Shown here one piece after another: positions 11,471-24,294 of a DNA stretch of 64,000 nt (position 1 is its first letter; each line of letters begins with the position of its first letter). The stretch is from Ochotona curzoniae (lineage: Eukaryota; Chordata; Mammalia; Lagomorpha; Ochotonidae). The translations under genes and the position numbers were made by a program. The notes below the pieces were generated by a model. The model did no database searches. It was not told the origin of the DNA and saw only the letters and a list, made by a program, of their open reading frames with translations. The DNA is taken from NCBI RefSeq assembly GCF_017591425.1, contig NW_024467104.1, positions 2,976,001 to 3,040,000 of the forward strand, in the 5' to 3' direction.

Positions 11471-12840
11471 CATCTATTTTCAGTGATTCCTCTGTGTGCT
11501 ATTATGAAACTAATAGTCTGTTGCAGTTAGGGTTATCAGTATTAACATGAGGTTAAATAGAGAAACTAAACTTGAAGGAATTCAGGGAAGAGCTGATACA
11601 GTGTCTGATAATGTTCTTGTAACAAGGCCAGAAGCTTACTATAGTATTCTTGAAAATGCCATATTAATATTACTGGGACTTCAACATTTTAGAAAATGGA
11701 AGTTCTACTCATGGAACTGGATTGTTCAACTTCTCCAGCCATTTGCATGTAATTTTTACTTCTAGAACATGTATTTTAAAATATCTTGTACAAATAAAAA
11801 TGCCTAGGTTGATTTTCAAAAAAAAAAAACAAAAAACAAAAACCAACATTGAACAACTCCTGCTTAAATTTAGACAAGAAGGTATCAAGTTTGAGGAATA
11901 TATTTTGTTAACAGAATACTTTTTATTGGCATACCAAGATTTATCACCAAATCTAAGTTTTAATTCAAATTTTATTTATTTTTTATTGCAAAGTCAAATA
12001 TACAAGAGGAAGAGAGACAGACAGAAAGATCTTCCGACTGATGATTCACTTCTCAAGTGACCACACTAAGGGGTGTGGGAGAGGAAACACAAAGTGAGGG
12101 GGTGGAACCCTTTAACTTCTAAGACTGTATCGTGAAAAATACGAAATCTATTGAATTTATATAAACTGAAACTAAGAATAATGTGCCTTCTATGAGTTCA
12201 TGCTCTGTCCATGCACCGCCCATAGGACTGATGGGTCTTTAGCCCTACTTGAGTCTATACTTATAATTCCATTTTTGTGCCACATTGATACCACAAATAT
12301 TGAACTTTTGTACCTCTCAATTCCCATCAACTTGAAGACCTGCTTTGGTGGGAGTATGGAGCTTAATATTTTTATTAGAATCTTTTAAAATCAGGCTGAT
12401 ATTTTACATAATTTAATATTTTGTCCCTTAAGCAGCATTTCCACCCACATTAACTGCTCTTCCTTCTCAGTCTCTTTATACTCCGTGCACAAGTTTTCTT
12501 TATCAGTCTGGTTATACTATGTTTGAATACCTTAATACACGTAGTCAATATGATCATACATTCCACAATAGAGCAGGTGAACATTAATTATGCATAGCTG
12601 TGTGAGGCATATGGATGACTTGTGAAATTGAACAAGAGTCTAAAATTCGCAAGCACTATTGTGTTAGAAACAAAAGATTCAGTTTGCACTGAGTTCTATT
12701 CTAAACTATGTCTCTTTAGATACATTGCTACCTACATTAGCATTTGTGTCAATAATAACAATAATAATAAGGAGATGATTATGTGGTATGGGAAAATATC
12801 AAAATGTAATTCATACCTTTATATTCATACATGTGCTTTT
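11471..12840. other. Upstream spacer of OR-A with L1 and SINE relics; no gene
   Basis: The stretch aligns loosely, at clearly lower identity than its neighbours, with 16650-18830 (unit B) and 27800-29500 (unit C). Near 11960-12070 is a truncated minus-strand C-SINE tail ('gaagagagacagacagaaagatcttccgac'). Near 12080-12190 is what looks like an L1 3' end ('gggaggaaacac ... actgtatcgtgaaaaa'). Short open frames here have no recognisable product. Confidence 0.5.
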
Positions 12841-14330
12841 CAAAATGAGTGATACGAAAAATTAGTGCCACACATCCAAACAATGCAAAGTCTGTAGCTA
12901 TACAAGGACTGAAATTCTCCCATTTGCAACAAAATGAATGCCAGTGGAGGACAATATGTTAAATGAAATAAGCTTGACAGAAAGAAAGACATAATGTAAT
13001 TCTAAATCTTTGACTAGAAGCCAACAGCTCATAAACAAACTGAAACCACCACCTGGTGAATTAAAGCCTCATCTATTCCATCTTTCTGCAATAGTTGCAG
13101 GAAGTAACATCAAGCACCCTGTTGATGCAATCATGACATGGCCCACACCACTTAACTTCAGTGTTTCACAAACTTGTATTTCTGTGCTCCAAGTTGAGCA
13201 AGCAAACTGCCTCATGATTTTTTCCCAAATTGATCTTTCGGCATCAACTATACTTTAAACCAAATTGTGTGTTCACTAACATGCTTACCTTGCTCTTTGA
13301 AAGCAAATGAAAGTCAATTCTGAAGAGAAAGTTGGAAATTCATTCAGGGAATAACGCATGAAGGTCTAGCTAATTTCTCTTGCAGCGAGTGGTTAAAACA
13401 TTCTGAAGGTCCCAAGGCAGTAGACGTGAAGGTACAGACCTGATCCAAGGTTCAGGCCATCACTCTACTGTGCATCACCTTAGGATCCTCGGAGCTGCCT
13501 CCTACCTCTCCCTTCTGTGTAAGCAGAGTTGTTGAATGAGCTCTCCTACATAATTCACAAAACTGAGCTTGAAAACAATCAAGAGAGGAAGGTAGACTCA
13601 GCAACTTGCACCTGCTAGTAGGTTCTCATCGTGGGTTGATGCAATGCTTTTCTGGAAGATCTTTTACACATGTTACTGCAGTATGAAGAAATGATGACTG
13701 AAGGACCCAGGGTTCTGTCCAGCCATTATAAAATGAAGTCACCTAGCGTCGTGTTGGATTTCAGGAGATGATGCAGGTGAACCATTAGGGAACTGGAGGA
13801 TCCTTGAGCTCTCTAGGGATGTCGCCAACAAGGACACCTGCAGTCCTCACACCACTTACCGAGAAATGAGGCAATTAAAATCTCTGTTGGAAGTGCAATG
13901 GTATATCAAGTGTTCAATCATATTTTTTACTTATCTTATTCAGGATTTCTTTATTTTTCTGAGAGACCTAGAAGCATTATTATGTATATTTCTTGGGGCT
14001 GAGCTCTTAAAATGTGGTAAAAAATATTTTCATATTACCACTCTGTGAGCACAAGTAATTAATGTCCATAAACTTCTTTGTTATCAACCCATTCTCCAAC
14101 CCAATGTCCCTGAAAATATAATCCATAGTTTTATCCATATGACGTTGTCCTTCCAACAATGACCTGAAACAGAATTCTAAGTTTCTGATTCTGCATCTAT
14201 TGCTTAGCCCAGTGCACTGCAGAAGTATCTACGTTGGTATATACATCAAGCATAGTCCCTTTTATATTTCAAAATCATATTATTTTATATGAACTTTACA
14301 TTTTTTCCACTCATTGACTTTGAAATAATA
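12841..14330. repeat. Near-identical non-coding duplication block upstream of OR-A (partner 18830-20270)
   Basis: Read side by side, 12850-14270 and 18830-20260 differ at only scattered bases over about 1.4 kb. The segments just before them differ much more. It opens with a small L1 ORF2-derived stretch ('ccagtggaggacaatatgttaaatgaaataagc'). No gene is present. The block begins about 1.8 kb upstream of the OR start, a plausible distance for OR promoters, but I cannot identify a promoter element with confidence. Confidence 0.75.
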
Positions 14331-15367
14331 GAATCCCTAATCTATGAAAGTCAGACTCTGTTCACTGATGCAATCATGAGCTGGATAGGGGTGGACAATA
14401 TAACGAGAATCTAAAGTTGTGGGACTTTGGTTAATTCCAGTAGCATGAATCTACTTCCCTGAGCATGAGAAATACTAAAAAATATCATGACAGAAGAGCC
14501 ATGGGTGAAATTCAAATTTTGACCAAAAAATCTTACTTAAACTTTCTGTGACATGACTGAACAAGAAGCAGCATAGAGCTTGGAGAAGGATAACAAAGCA
14601 GTTCAAAAACATATCCTACCATAGCAGTATGAAATTTGGTAAAAGAAAAGATGAAAAATATCCCCCAGCTGGAGGCAACAGGTGCATTGCACCTAGCAAG
14701 TGTTACACTTTTGGGAGAAAGGAGGCTTTTACCTTGCAAACATCTGGACCTGCTTAATGCCAAATTTGTGTTATCTAAACAAGTTGCCAGCATAATTACC
14801 TATTCTATTCATTTTTTCTTTCTTCTTAAAAGATATGTGAGTGACAGACACCAGCACACTGGCATATGCCATCTGGGCACTTGTGCCAATCATGAGAAAG
14901 TGCCAGGACAGGTGGGCAGTCCACAGGGTGGTACAACACGCTAGCAGAAGCCTGGGCATATGGTTTGATGAGCTCACAATCTTGGGGAGCCATGGATTCC
15001 TCAAAATAGCACTCCTGGGAATGTGTGTTTGAGAGAACTGCTGAGAAAGAATGTGACAGGCAAGGAGTGACTTCTGGTGGACTTCTATGAACCTGGCTAC
15101 TAGGCGTTGGTTAGACTGAGCAGGCTACTTCACATGGCAGGTGCAAGGGTTGGCTCTGAGGTTGACAGGTGTGTGACAAACTCTGTTGGCTGATTCTGAG
15201 GTTGACAGCTCTATATGCATAACAAAAGGATTTTGCATTCCATTGTAACCATCATTTTTCAGGCTTTACATTTAGGATCACTGTGCCTACTTTCTCTAAA
15301 ATAAAAACTTTTGAAGAAGAAAGGATATCACCTCCATGATTTTTCTTGGCTAAGGTCATACTCCTAT
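14331..15367. repeat. Unit B flank with the head of the tandem-array retroposon; array deleted
   Basis: 14331-14820 aligns with 3600-4075 and 20540-20880. 14825-15140 matches the head of the retroposon at 20885-21160 ('gggcacttgtgcc', 'gccaggacaggtgggcagtcc', 'tgatgagctcac'). At about 15140-15220 it jumps straight to the OR 3' flank ('catttaggatcactgtgcc'). Unit B has therefore lost nearly the whole array, which explains the short A-B spacing of about 5.2 kb against about 11.0 kb for B-C. Confidence 0.7.
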
Positions 15368-16294
15368 TTACAGTTTGACCTTCAGAATAACTTTCCTGAA
15401 TGCACCCTTCACCTCCTTGTTCCTCAGGCTGTAGACCACAGGGTTCAGCATGGGGATGACCATGGTGTAAAACACAGATACTACTTTGTCTGTGTCCATG
15501 GAATGACTGGAGCTGGGCTGCAAATACATGAATATAAGAGTCCCAAAGAAAATGGAGACTGCAGTGAAGTGAGAGACACAGGTGGATAAGGCTTTCTGGT
15601 ATCCAGCAGTGGAACGCATCTTTAGGATGGTTGCAAAGATGAACGTGTAAGATACTAAGATAACAAGGAGGGCAGAATAGACAATGAGACTGGATGCATA
15701 AACAAGAATCATCTCACTAGCATGTCTGTCAGAGCATGAGAGAATCATGACTGCTGGAACATCACAGAAGAAGTGATGGACAGTATTGGAGTTACAGAAG
15801 GAGAGACTGAATGTGTCCCCAGTGTGGATGGAGGCATTCAGAAAACTCCCAATGTAGCAGACAATGGTCAGAGCAGTACATACACTTCTCGTCATGATGG
15901 TGGTGTAATGTAGGGGTTGGCACACTGCTACATAGCGATCATAAGCCATTAATGCCAGCAGGAAGTTTTCTGCTGTGGCAAAGGCTGCAAAACAGAACAT
16001 CTGGGCAGCACAAGCACTGCGGGAGAGAACGGTGGTTCCTACTAGTAGCCCAGCAAGAACTGTGGGAGTGACAGCAGAGGAGTAACAAACATCCACCAGA
16101 GACAGGTGGCCAAGGAAGAAGTACATGGGAGTGTGGAGACGAGAGTCCCAGAGAATCAACACAATCAGTCCCAGGTTCCCAATCATGTTGGAGAAGTAGA
16201 TAAGAGTGAATAATACAAAGAGGGGGCCTTGCAGTTCTGGGTCATTGGTGATTCCTAAGAGGATGAACTCTGTTGCTTCTGTCCTGTTTCCCAT
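15368..16294 (-). CDS. OR5B-like: Olfactory receptor, OR5B subfamily (copy B), intact
   Basis: A single-exon odorant receptor of 308 residues with every landmark of copy A: N3 glycosylation site, [28 protein letters not shown] and [10 protein letters not shown]. It differs from copy A at five residues: M43L, L85V, A140T, A201S and F207S. Two of these are in the outer half of TM5 and one is at the TM2/TM3 side, regions that line odorant pockets in this family. The start at 16294 (MGNRTE) is preferred over an in-frame ATG at 16351, because the splice acceptor seen in copy A is also present here. The receptor is probably functional, with shifted ligand preference at most. Confidence 0.95.
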   Translation of the reverse strand: MGNRTEATEFILLGITNDPELQGPLFVLFTLIYFSNMIGNLGLIVLILWDSRLHTPMYFFLGHLSLVDVCYSSAVTPTVLAGLLVGTTVLSRSACAAQMFCFAAFATAENFLLALMAYDRYVAVCQPLHYTTIMTRSVCTALTIVCYIGSFLNASIHTGDTFSLSFCNSNTVHHFFCDVPAVMILSCSDRHASEMILVYASSLIVYSALLVILVSYTFIFATILKMRSTAGYQKALSTCVSHFTAVSIFFGTLIFMYLQPSSSHSMDTDKVVSVFYTMVIPMLNPVVYSLRNKEVKGAFRKVILKVKL

Positions 16295-16725
16295 CAAAGC
16301 TGCTTGCAAGTAAGACGATGCCCTGTAATGATGAAGAACAAAGAACAGCACATTAAATCTAGGGGTGACTGCAGTGAATCTAAATGTGTAAGTGCAATGT
16401 GCCTTATTTCAATTTAGGAATATCATGTGTTTCATGAGTCTTCACAAGTAAATCATGAATTTAAAATCCAAATTTAGTGCATTAATTTTCTATGTGGCTC
16501 CAAAAGGTTGAATAGGAGGTGCTCCTAGACCCACTTGTGAAATTTTAAATTCATGTGTAACGTGCAAGTTCAGAAATTTAATGGATTTCCCAGCATTGAA
16601 TTTTGGAGTTAATAAATCTAGCACATCAACTTTTCCTAGGAAGGTACATTCATAGATGTTATGTTGCCTATGTACACAAAGAGATCTACAGATTTTGGCA
16701 TTTTTTAAACTAATTGCATGTTTTA
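16295..16725. other. OR-B 5' flank, near-identical to that of copy A
   Basis: The flank matches 11058-11460 almost base for base, including the predicted 5' UTR acceptor, apart from one short indel ('aaattctatttatgtgtaacg' in A versus 'aaattcatgtgtaacg'). Identity then falls away at about 16605. Confidence 0.6.
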
Positions 16726-17072
16726 GTATTTATTTATTTATTAAAGACTTATTTTTGTTTTTGCACAGTTACATATATAGAGAAGAGAAGTGACAGAGAG
16801 GTAAATCTTCCATCTGTTTATTCCCCAATTCGTCACAACAGCCGAAGCTGAGTCAATTGGAAGCTAGCATCATGGATCATCTTTCCGGTCTCCCTCAGGA
16901 GTGCACAGTCCCAAAGGTTTGGGCCATCCTTGACTGCTGTCCCAGACCACAAGCTGGGAGTTGGATGGGAAGCGGGACCACTGGGATTAGAAGTGGTGCT
17001 CATATGGGATTCATGCATGTTCAAGGCAAAAATTGTAGCTGTTACACTACCATGCAGAGCCCATCTATTTAG
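16726..17072 (-). mobile_element. C-SINE, minus orientation, specific to unit B
   Basis: The element begins with a T-rich and 'tatttatttattaaagac' reversed tail. It contains 'agaagtgacagagaggtaaatcttcc', 'gctcatatgggattcatgc' and ends at 'gtagctgttacactaccatgcagagccc'. No SINE lies at the corresponding place in units A or C, so it inserted after the units separated. Confidence 0.85.
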
Positions 17073-18829
17073 TGATAACATTGAGCAACTGCTGCTTGAA
17101 TTTAGGTGGTGATGGATCAGAAGTTTAGAAATGTGTTTTTGTTAACAATTATTTAGTGGTATGACAAGCTTTGGACACAGAATGGCTATCAAATCAAGTG
17201 GTCTTCAATGCCGATTGTAATTACTCATTGTCTCCCTTAGTTCAAACTCTTCGGTATTTCACAGAAAAATCACTAACTAATACATGGATAAAGAAACATA
17301 ATGTTATGAGTTAGATTGGCACACCAGGAATTAACTGCTGTATTCAATAAGTCAGTTTTACTGATGTCTTGTCACTCAAAGGAAAGTAGGGTTTCCATTT
17401 TTATTTCATGTTGCTTTTATTATATGTAATTTTACATTTTTCTTTTTTCTCCTTCCTCTACCTGCTATGTCAAAATAGCTTTAAATATTAGGAAATCATA
17501 TAGGCTAATATGAAGTGAACGAATAAGTTATTGAACTTGTTTGGGTAAAAACAATATGGGAAGGAGAAAGAAAATGGAGAGAGAACAGAGAGGAAACGTG
17601 GCACCCCTTGGCTTCTGAGCTTGTAGTGTGAAAAAAATGTTAGATTCATTGATTTTGTATAAAGTAAAAAGAAGAATAAAAAGGAAAACTACATATGAAA
17701 TGTCTTTGGTAAAATATGGGGATGTCTAATCAACAGATAAAAGTCTGAGAGTGAAGGCGTGCATGGGGTATGGAGCTTGAGTTCTGGGAGGAGATGCATG
17801 CCAATCCTTTATCTAAAATGTGGGAATCACTGTTCCCACCGTAAAATCCTTGGTTCAGATTTTATTCACCTACACAATGAAGATGACACAAGATCTGCCT
17901 CAAGATATCACTGTAAGACTTAAATGAGACAACACATTTGAAAAACACAAACTAATGTTGCAAAATATTGGATGCTTAGCTCAGCCTGATGGACGTTTTG
18001 ACTATTATTATGAAGATCATATGACACTCCTTACGTGATTTGAGAAGTGTCAATGGCAAGAAGTAGTGGCTTTGTGTGTGCACTGAGGCTCGAAGCCTCA
18101 CCTCTCTGCTGCTTTGGTGTTTCTCTTTTTGTGTGACTATTTGCTGGCACCTTATGTGCCTTCTAGGAGTTCATGCTCTGTCCATGCTCTGCCCGTAGGA
18201 CTCATGGGTCTTAATTCAACTTGAGTATTTTTTTTTTCGTTCCACCATTGTATCACATCAATATCACAAATATTGAACTTTCATAATCTGCAGTAGCTTG
18301 CAGATCTGTTTTGGTGGGAGCATGGAGCTTAACATTTTAAATTAGAATCTCACTTACTGTCATGCTGATATTTCACATAATTTAGTATTTTGTCCCTTAA
18401 GCAGCATTTCCATCCCACATTAACTGCACTTCCTTCTCTGTCTCCTTCTAATCCTTTTCTTTATCAGCCTGGTTATACTATATTTGAATACCTTAATATG
18501 TGTAGTCACTTTGACCATACACGCACACCATAGGGGGTGAACTCTAATTATGCATAGCTGTGTGCTTGTGGTTAAGATGGGTATTATTATTCCTGGTCTA
18601 TCATTAAGGAAAATTGATGATTTCTTCAATTCATCAAGAGTCTACAATTCCCCAGAGCTACTGTGAACAAAGATTCAGTACATCATTGAGTTCTGCTGTA
18701 ATCCAAAGTATGTGTTTTTAGGTACATCGCTGCCTACAATGCATATGTGTCAATAATAAACTACTAATAAATAATAAGGTTATGATTATGAGGTATGGGG
18801 AAATATCAAAATGTAATTCATATCATCTA
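17073..18829. other. Spacer of unit B; no gene
   Basis: AT-rich and non-coding. It aligns loosely with 11800-12840; the 'gttcatgctctgtccatgc' segment at 18167 corresponds to 12197. It includes an old L1 3'-end-like stretch near 17560-17690. Confidence 0.5.
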
Positions 18830-20270
18830 TACACATCCAAACAATGGAATGTTCCACAGCTCTATAAAAGGACTGAAATTCTCCCATTTGCAACAAAATA
18901 AATGCCAGTGGAGGACAATATGTTAAATGAAATAAGCTTGACAGAAAGAAAGATGTAATGTAATTCTAAATCTTTGACTAGAAGCCAACAGCTCATAAAC
19001 AAACTGAAACCACCACCTGGTGAATTAAAGCCTCATCTATTCCATCTTTCTGTCAATAGTTGCAGGAAGTAACATCAAGCACCCTGTTGATGCAATCATG
19101 ACATGGCCCACACCACTTAACTTCAGTGTTTCACAAACTTGTATTTCTGTGCTCCAAGTTGAGCAAGCAAACTGCCTCATGATTTTTCCCAAATTGATCT
19201 TTCGGCATCAACTATACTTTAAACCAAATTGTATGTTCACTAACATGCTTACCTTGCTCTTTGAAAGCAAATGAAAGTCAATTCTGAAGAGAAAGTTGGA
19301 AATTCATTCAGGGAATAACGCATGAAGGTCTAGCCAATTTCTCTTGCAGCGAGTGGTTAAAACATTCTGAAGGTCCCAAGGCAGTAGACGTGAAGGTACA
19401 GACCTGATCCAAGGTTCAGGCCATCACTCTACTGTGCATCACCTTAGGATCCTCGGAGCTGCCTCCTACCTCTCCCTTCTGTGTAAGCAGAGTTGTTGAA
19501 TGAGCTCTCCTACATAATTCACAAAACTGAGCTTGAAAACAATCAAGAGAGGAAGGTAGACTCAGCAACTTGCACCTGCTAGTAGGTTCTCATCGTGGGT
19601 TGATGCAATGCTTTTCTGGAAGATCTTTTACACATGTTACTGCAGTATGAAGAAATGATGACTGAAGGACCTAGGGTTCTGTCCAGCCATTATAAAATGA
19701 AGTCACCTAGCGTCGTGTTGGATTTCAGGAGATGATGCAGGTGAACCATTAGGGAACTGGAGGATCCTTGAGCTCTCTAGGGATGTCGCCAACAAGGACA
19801 CCTGCAGTCCTCACACCACTTACCGAGAAATGAGGCAATTAAAATCTCTGTTGGAAGCGCAATGGTATATCAAGTGTGCAATCATATTTTTTATTTATCT
19901 TATTCAGGATTTCTTTATTTTTCTGAGAGACCTAGAAGCATTATTATGTATATTTCTTGGGGCTGAGCTCTTAAAATGTGGTCAAAAATATTTTCATGTT
20001 ATCACTCTGTGAGCACAAGTAATTAATGTCCATAAACTTCTTTGTTATCAACCCATTCTCCAACCCAATGTCCCTGAAAATATAATCCATAGTTTTATCC
20101 ATATGACGTTGTCCTTCCAACAATGACCTGAAACAGAATTCTAAGTTTCTGATTCTGCATCTATTGCTTAACTCAGTGCACTGCAGAAGTATCTACGTTG
20201 GTATATACATCAAGCATAGTCCCTTTTATATTTCAAAATCAAATTATTTTATATGAACTTTACATTTTTT
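18830..20270. repeat. Near-identical non-coding duplication block upstream of OR-B (partner 12850-14270)
   Basis: See the partner block. Differences are isolated single bases such as 'cccagggttctg' versus 'cctagggttctg' and one inserted base at 'tctgtcaatag'. It contains no gene. Confidence 0.75.
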
Positions 20271-20880
20271 CCACTCCACAGGTGAGAATTTTTTTGTAGT
20301 ATTTATACTACTTAGCATAACCAATAAGACTTACGTAATATTCCCAAAGATTTCTTCCTGTGTTTGTAAATACAGGCTTTCATCACATTATCCCACAAAG
20401 CCAAAATATTCTATTCCAAAATAGAGACCAAAAAAATAAAAGAAGTGAAAATCATAAAATATTATAGTGTCTGATCACAGCAAATGCTCCTACATAAGCA
20501 GATTCCTTTAGCCTATAATCCTATTTATATATGTTCTTAAAAATTGAAATAGTAGAATTTCTAATCCATAGAAAATTAATCTCTATTCACAGTTAGAATA
20601 ATGAGGTAGGTAGAGGTGGACAATATATTGAGAATCTGAAGTTGTAGGACTTTGGTTAATTTCAGCAGCATGAATCCACTTCCCCATGCATGAGAAATAC
20701 TAAAAAAAATCATGACAGTAGAACCATGGATGAAATTGAAATATTTTGACCAAAATAAACTTGTTTAAACTTCCTGTGACATGTCTGAAATTGATGCAGC
20801 ACAGAGCTTGGAGAAGGATTACACAGCAGTTCAAGATCTTGCCAGATCTTTTTTCTTTTGTGTTTCTTTTTTCTTTCTTT
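20271..20880. other. Duplication-unit spacer leading into the tandem-array retroposon
   Basis: The spacer aligns with 3300-4075. It ends in a CT-rich run at about 20850-20890 that marks the head of the retroposon. No coding content. Confidence 0.6.
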
Positions 20881-23800
20881 CTTTTTTTTTTAAGATATGT
20901 GAGTGACAACAGCAGCACACTAATAAATGGAGTCTTGGCACCTGTGCCGACCATTGTGGGGCCCAGGACAGGTGGGCAGTCCACAGGGTGGTATAACACG
21001 CCAGCAGAAGCCTGGGCATATGGTTCGGTGAGCTCACAACCTTGGGGAGCCATGGATTCCTCAAAATAGCACTCCTGGGGATGTGTGTTTGAGAGAACTG
21101 CTGAGAAAGAATGTGACAGGCGAGGAGTGACTTCTGGTGGACTTCTATGAACCTGGCTTCAGTACTTGCAAGTAAACAAGGAGGCTGTGATCAGGTGGTT
21201 GGAGAAGGGAAGTCAGAGGTGCTTTGGAGGCCAAACCAATACACCTGCATTGTGGGAGACCTGAGCTGGACTTCTTGGTATCAACCACCATCTCACAGAG
21301 TACATGAAAACCATGGCTTGGGGCTTGCCTGTTGAGTGTCCAATCAGGGGTTAGACCACTTCATGCTGGGCCATGACTTTAACTAACATGGAAGAGAACA
21401 GAGACTGGGAGCAATTTCTGTGGAGAATTGTGGGCTTAGTCATGTGGGACTGCCATCTCAGCTGATTTGGTCCAGATCTGGGTTGGTAACGTTCTAGATT
21501 AGTCATGGCCATGAAACTCAACAATATCCATGAGTCCTGGTGTTAGGAAAAGGCCAGGCTGATTTAGGCTGTAGCATTCCCAGGTGCATCCAAGAACTGG
21601 ATGTGGACTGTGCCAGGCTGCAGTACCAAATGCCATGACTGGAAGGTAGACTGAAAGGGCCTACTAACTGTTGGAAAAGTGATATCTGGGCCTGGAATTG
21701 GATCTGGTGGGTGAATTTCAGGAACTCCCCTGTTGTGCCATAGCTCCCTCTGATGAACATGTGAGGTAATAGGTGGTGGTCAGACTGAGCAGGGCTGCTT
21801 CACATGGCAGGTGTATGGGTTGGTTCTGAGGTTGTGGACTGGACTGAGATAGGACAAAGTGTAACACACTGGCATGCACAGGAGCCAAGATGATGTGAGC
21901 CAGGATGGTGTAGTCCTTCCACTTACTGGTTTGCATGATAGTTAGGCATAGGGGCAGACTAGACAATGCTAGGTTGCAGCACCCAACAACCAAAGTTCGG
22001 GTTGCCGTTGTGCCAAGCTAAGACAGTCTGCAGCATCTGATGGCAAAGGTTAGGCTAGGTTGTAGCAACCACTGGCATGCACAAGATCAGTCACTAGCAG
22101 CTGGCTTTGTTGGGGAGTTAGTATGATGTCCCACCTGTGCTGTGGTTTCCACTAGTGAGTGAGAGCTGTAAGAGGGCAGTGAACTGGGTTGGACATGACG
22201 GCAGTGTCCCTCTGCATGGGTTTGGGCTGGGTCTGGGGTGTGCCTGACTGGGCTAGACTCCAGCACCTGCTGGTTCTCTCAGGAGCCTGGATGTGCAGAC
22301 AGGCTGGGATAGATATTAGCATCTGGTGAGTCACACATGATCTAGGTCTGGTTGTAGATTGGGCTGACTTGGCTATAGTACCTAACAGTAAGAGCTGAAA
22401 TGTGCGTATGCTGATAGGACAAGCATGCTGTCCCTACCAGGACAGTAGATGGGCAAAGAGCCCACTTTTGTGTGTGTGATCTGTGACTAGGAGGTGATCT
22501 GTTAGAGAAGCTTGGCAAACTCCTCTGTCAGGACTCAATCCCTGGAGGCGAGCACAAGAACCAAGACTGGGAAAGCTCAGCTTATGCCAGGTTACAGTAC
22601 CGACTGACATATGTATGTGTCAGGTCTACAGAGTGGGACAGGTTGGGTCAGTTCTAACACCCACTGACAGATGTGAGACCTAGGTTGGGGGGTGGGACAG
22701 GTTGAGTTGGGTATAACTCTGTCCAGTTCACATTAGGGATGGGACTGTTGGGAGTCCAGGCTGGACTAGGAAATGGTACCCACCAGCATAAGCTGTGATT
22801 GGCAGTAGCCCTGGACAAGCTAGGCTTTAGCATTGCTGATGAATGCACATGTGAGGAGGGATATGACAGACTGGGCTGTAGCTTCCACCAGCACATGAGA
22901 GTGGAGTGGCAAGCCTTGTACGGAGTTTGCAGACTGCCCTGTTGGGTCACTACACCTGATGGTAAGTGTTAAAGCTGCAATTGCGTTGTGGAGAGGGACC
23001 AGGCTATGCAAGGTTACAATACCGTACCGCCTGGATGTTAGCTGGATTAGGGAGAAAACCAAGCTGGACAGTGGCCATATTCACTGGTGAGCATTAGCCA
23101 GAGTAAATGTGGGCTGGTTGGGCTTTGCGGAAGCATTGTCTTGCAGATGCTGGGACTGGGGGTAGGTATTGTCAGGTTAGATTTTAGAACCACCTGGAAA
23201 GTGCAGCATCCAGCCTGGGAGTGAGCCTAATAGGGAATGTGAGCATGTGTCTGCTGGGCTGCAGCTCCTAGCAGTGAACCTCAAACCACAGCTGGGGCAG
23301 ATCTGGATGAACAGGCAATGGCACCCACCAATGTGAGCATGTGCTGGAAGGTGGTTTTGGTCAGGCTCAGCTTGGCTACAACACTCATTGCTGTTTATGA
23401 GAACACAATGGGATGTTGCACAGACTGGCCAGGTCTGCTGCACATAGTGGCATGCGCAGGAACTGGATCTAGGGGTATGGTCTGGTAAAGGTTACTCTGG
23501 GTCACTCCTACCAGTTTGCAGTTCACATTGGTATGTGTGAGGGCCACAGGTGTGGTGAGCAGAGCTGCGGTGGATCACAACATTCATTGGTTTGCGATTG
23601 AGATGGGGCTTGGGATATAATTGACCAGGTGCAATCAGCAGTGTGTATATGTAGGCTGATGCAGGTTATGAATTGAGCTGGGTACTGAGCTGGACCCTGA
23701 ACTGGCTGGCATGTACAGGATTCAGTTCTGAGGTCAACTCTAGTGAGATTTCAATGGGAATCCCTCAACTAGACCCCCGAAACTAGAACTTGAACAGACT

Positions 23801-24230
23801 AAATTTTTTGACAGCTTTGCTGCTACAGTGTTGACAGCTGGTATCCGGGTGTGTGAAAACAATAATAAGGTGGGTTGTGTCAGCCAATGGACCTTGGAAG
23901 GATTTCCTCAACCTTGGGGAAACAATCAATGGCATCTGAAAACTATCCAAACCAATTGAGCAGAACTTCAGAGCAGGCTCCACATTGGGGATCAGGGATA
24001 ATTTCAGGTAACTGTTAGTTTCCCAGGTGCAGATGTAGTTTGGCTGCTGGGAGTGGCCCTCTCTTCTTTTTCACCAGACACAGGAAAAAAAGAGATTGGA
24101 GCTATTTGTCTCATCCACTTTTCCCATTCCTCAATGCTTCCAACCCTAAATGGTGGTACATATCGCATGCATTCTTGTCACCTATGGAAACATCACTAAA
24201 AATAAAATAAATGCTACAAAAAGAAAGTAA
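20881..24230 (+). mobile_element. Composite retroposon with about 60-bp tandem-array body and poly(A)-ended 3' domain (most complete copy)
   Basis: In order it has a CT-rich start; a unique head of about 280 bases ('ggcacctgtgccgaccattg ...'); a degenerate G-rich array at about 21170-23760 with cores such as 'cactggcatgc' and 'gctaggttgcagca'; and a 3' domain at about 23780-24200 ('caatggaccttggaaggatttcctcaacc ... gagattggagctatttg'). It ends in an A-rich tail with AATAAA at about 24195-24225. Sequence matching the empty part of unit A (8847) resumes right after the tail. The same 3' domain and tail recur at 35600-36055 (+) and 37265-37700 (-). It encodes no recognisable protein, so any mobility would depend on L1. 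I do not know a name for this family. Confidence 0.65.
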
Positions 24231-24294
24231 CTCAAGTGAGAGGAAATTGAACATGAGGAGGTGAAAGTGACTACATAACATTTGTTTAAGCAGA

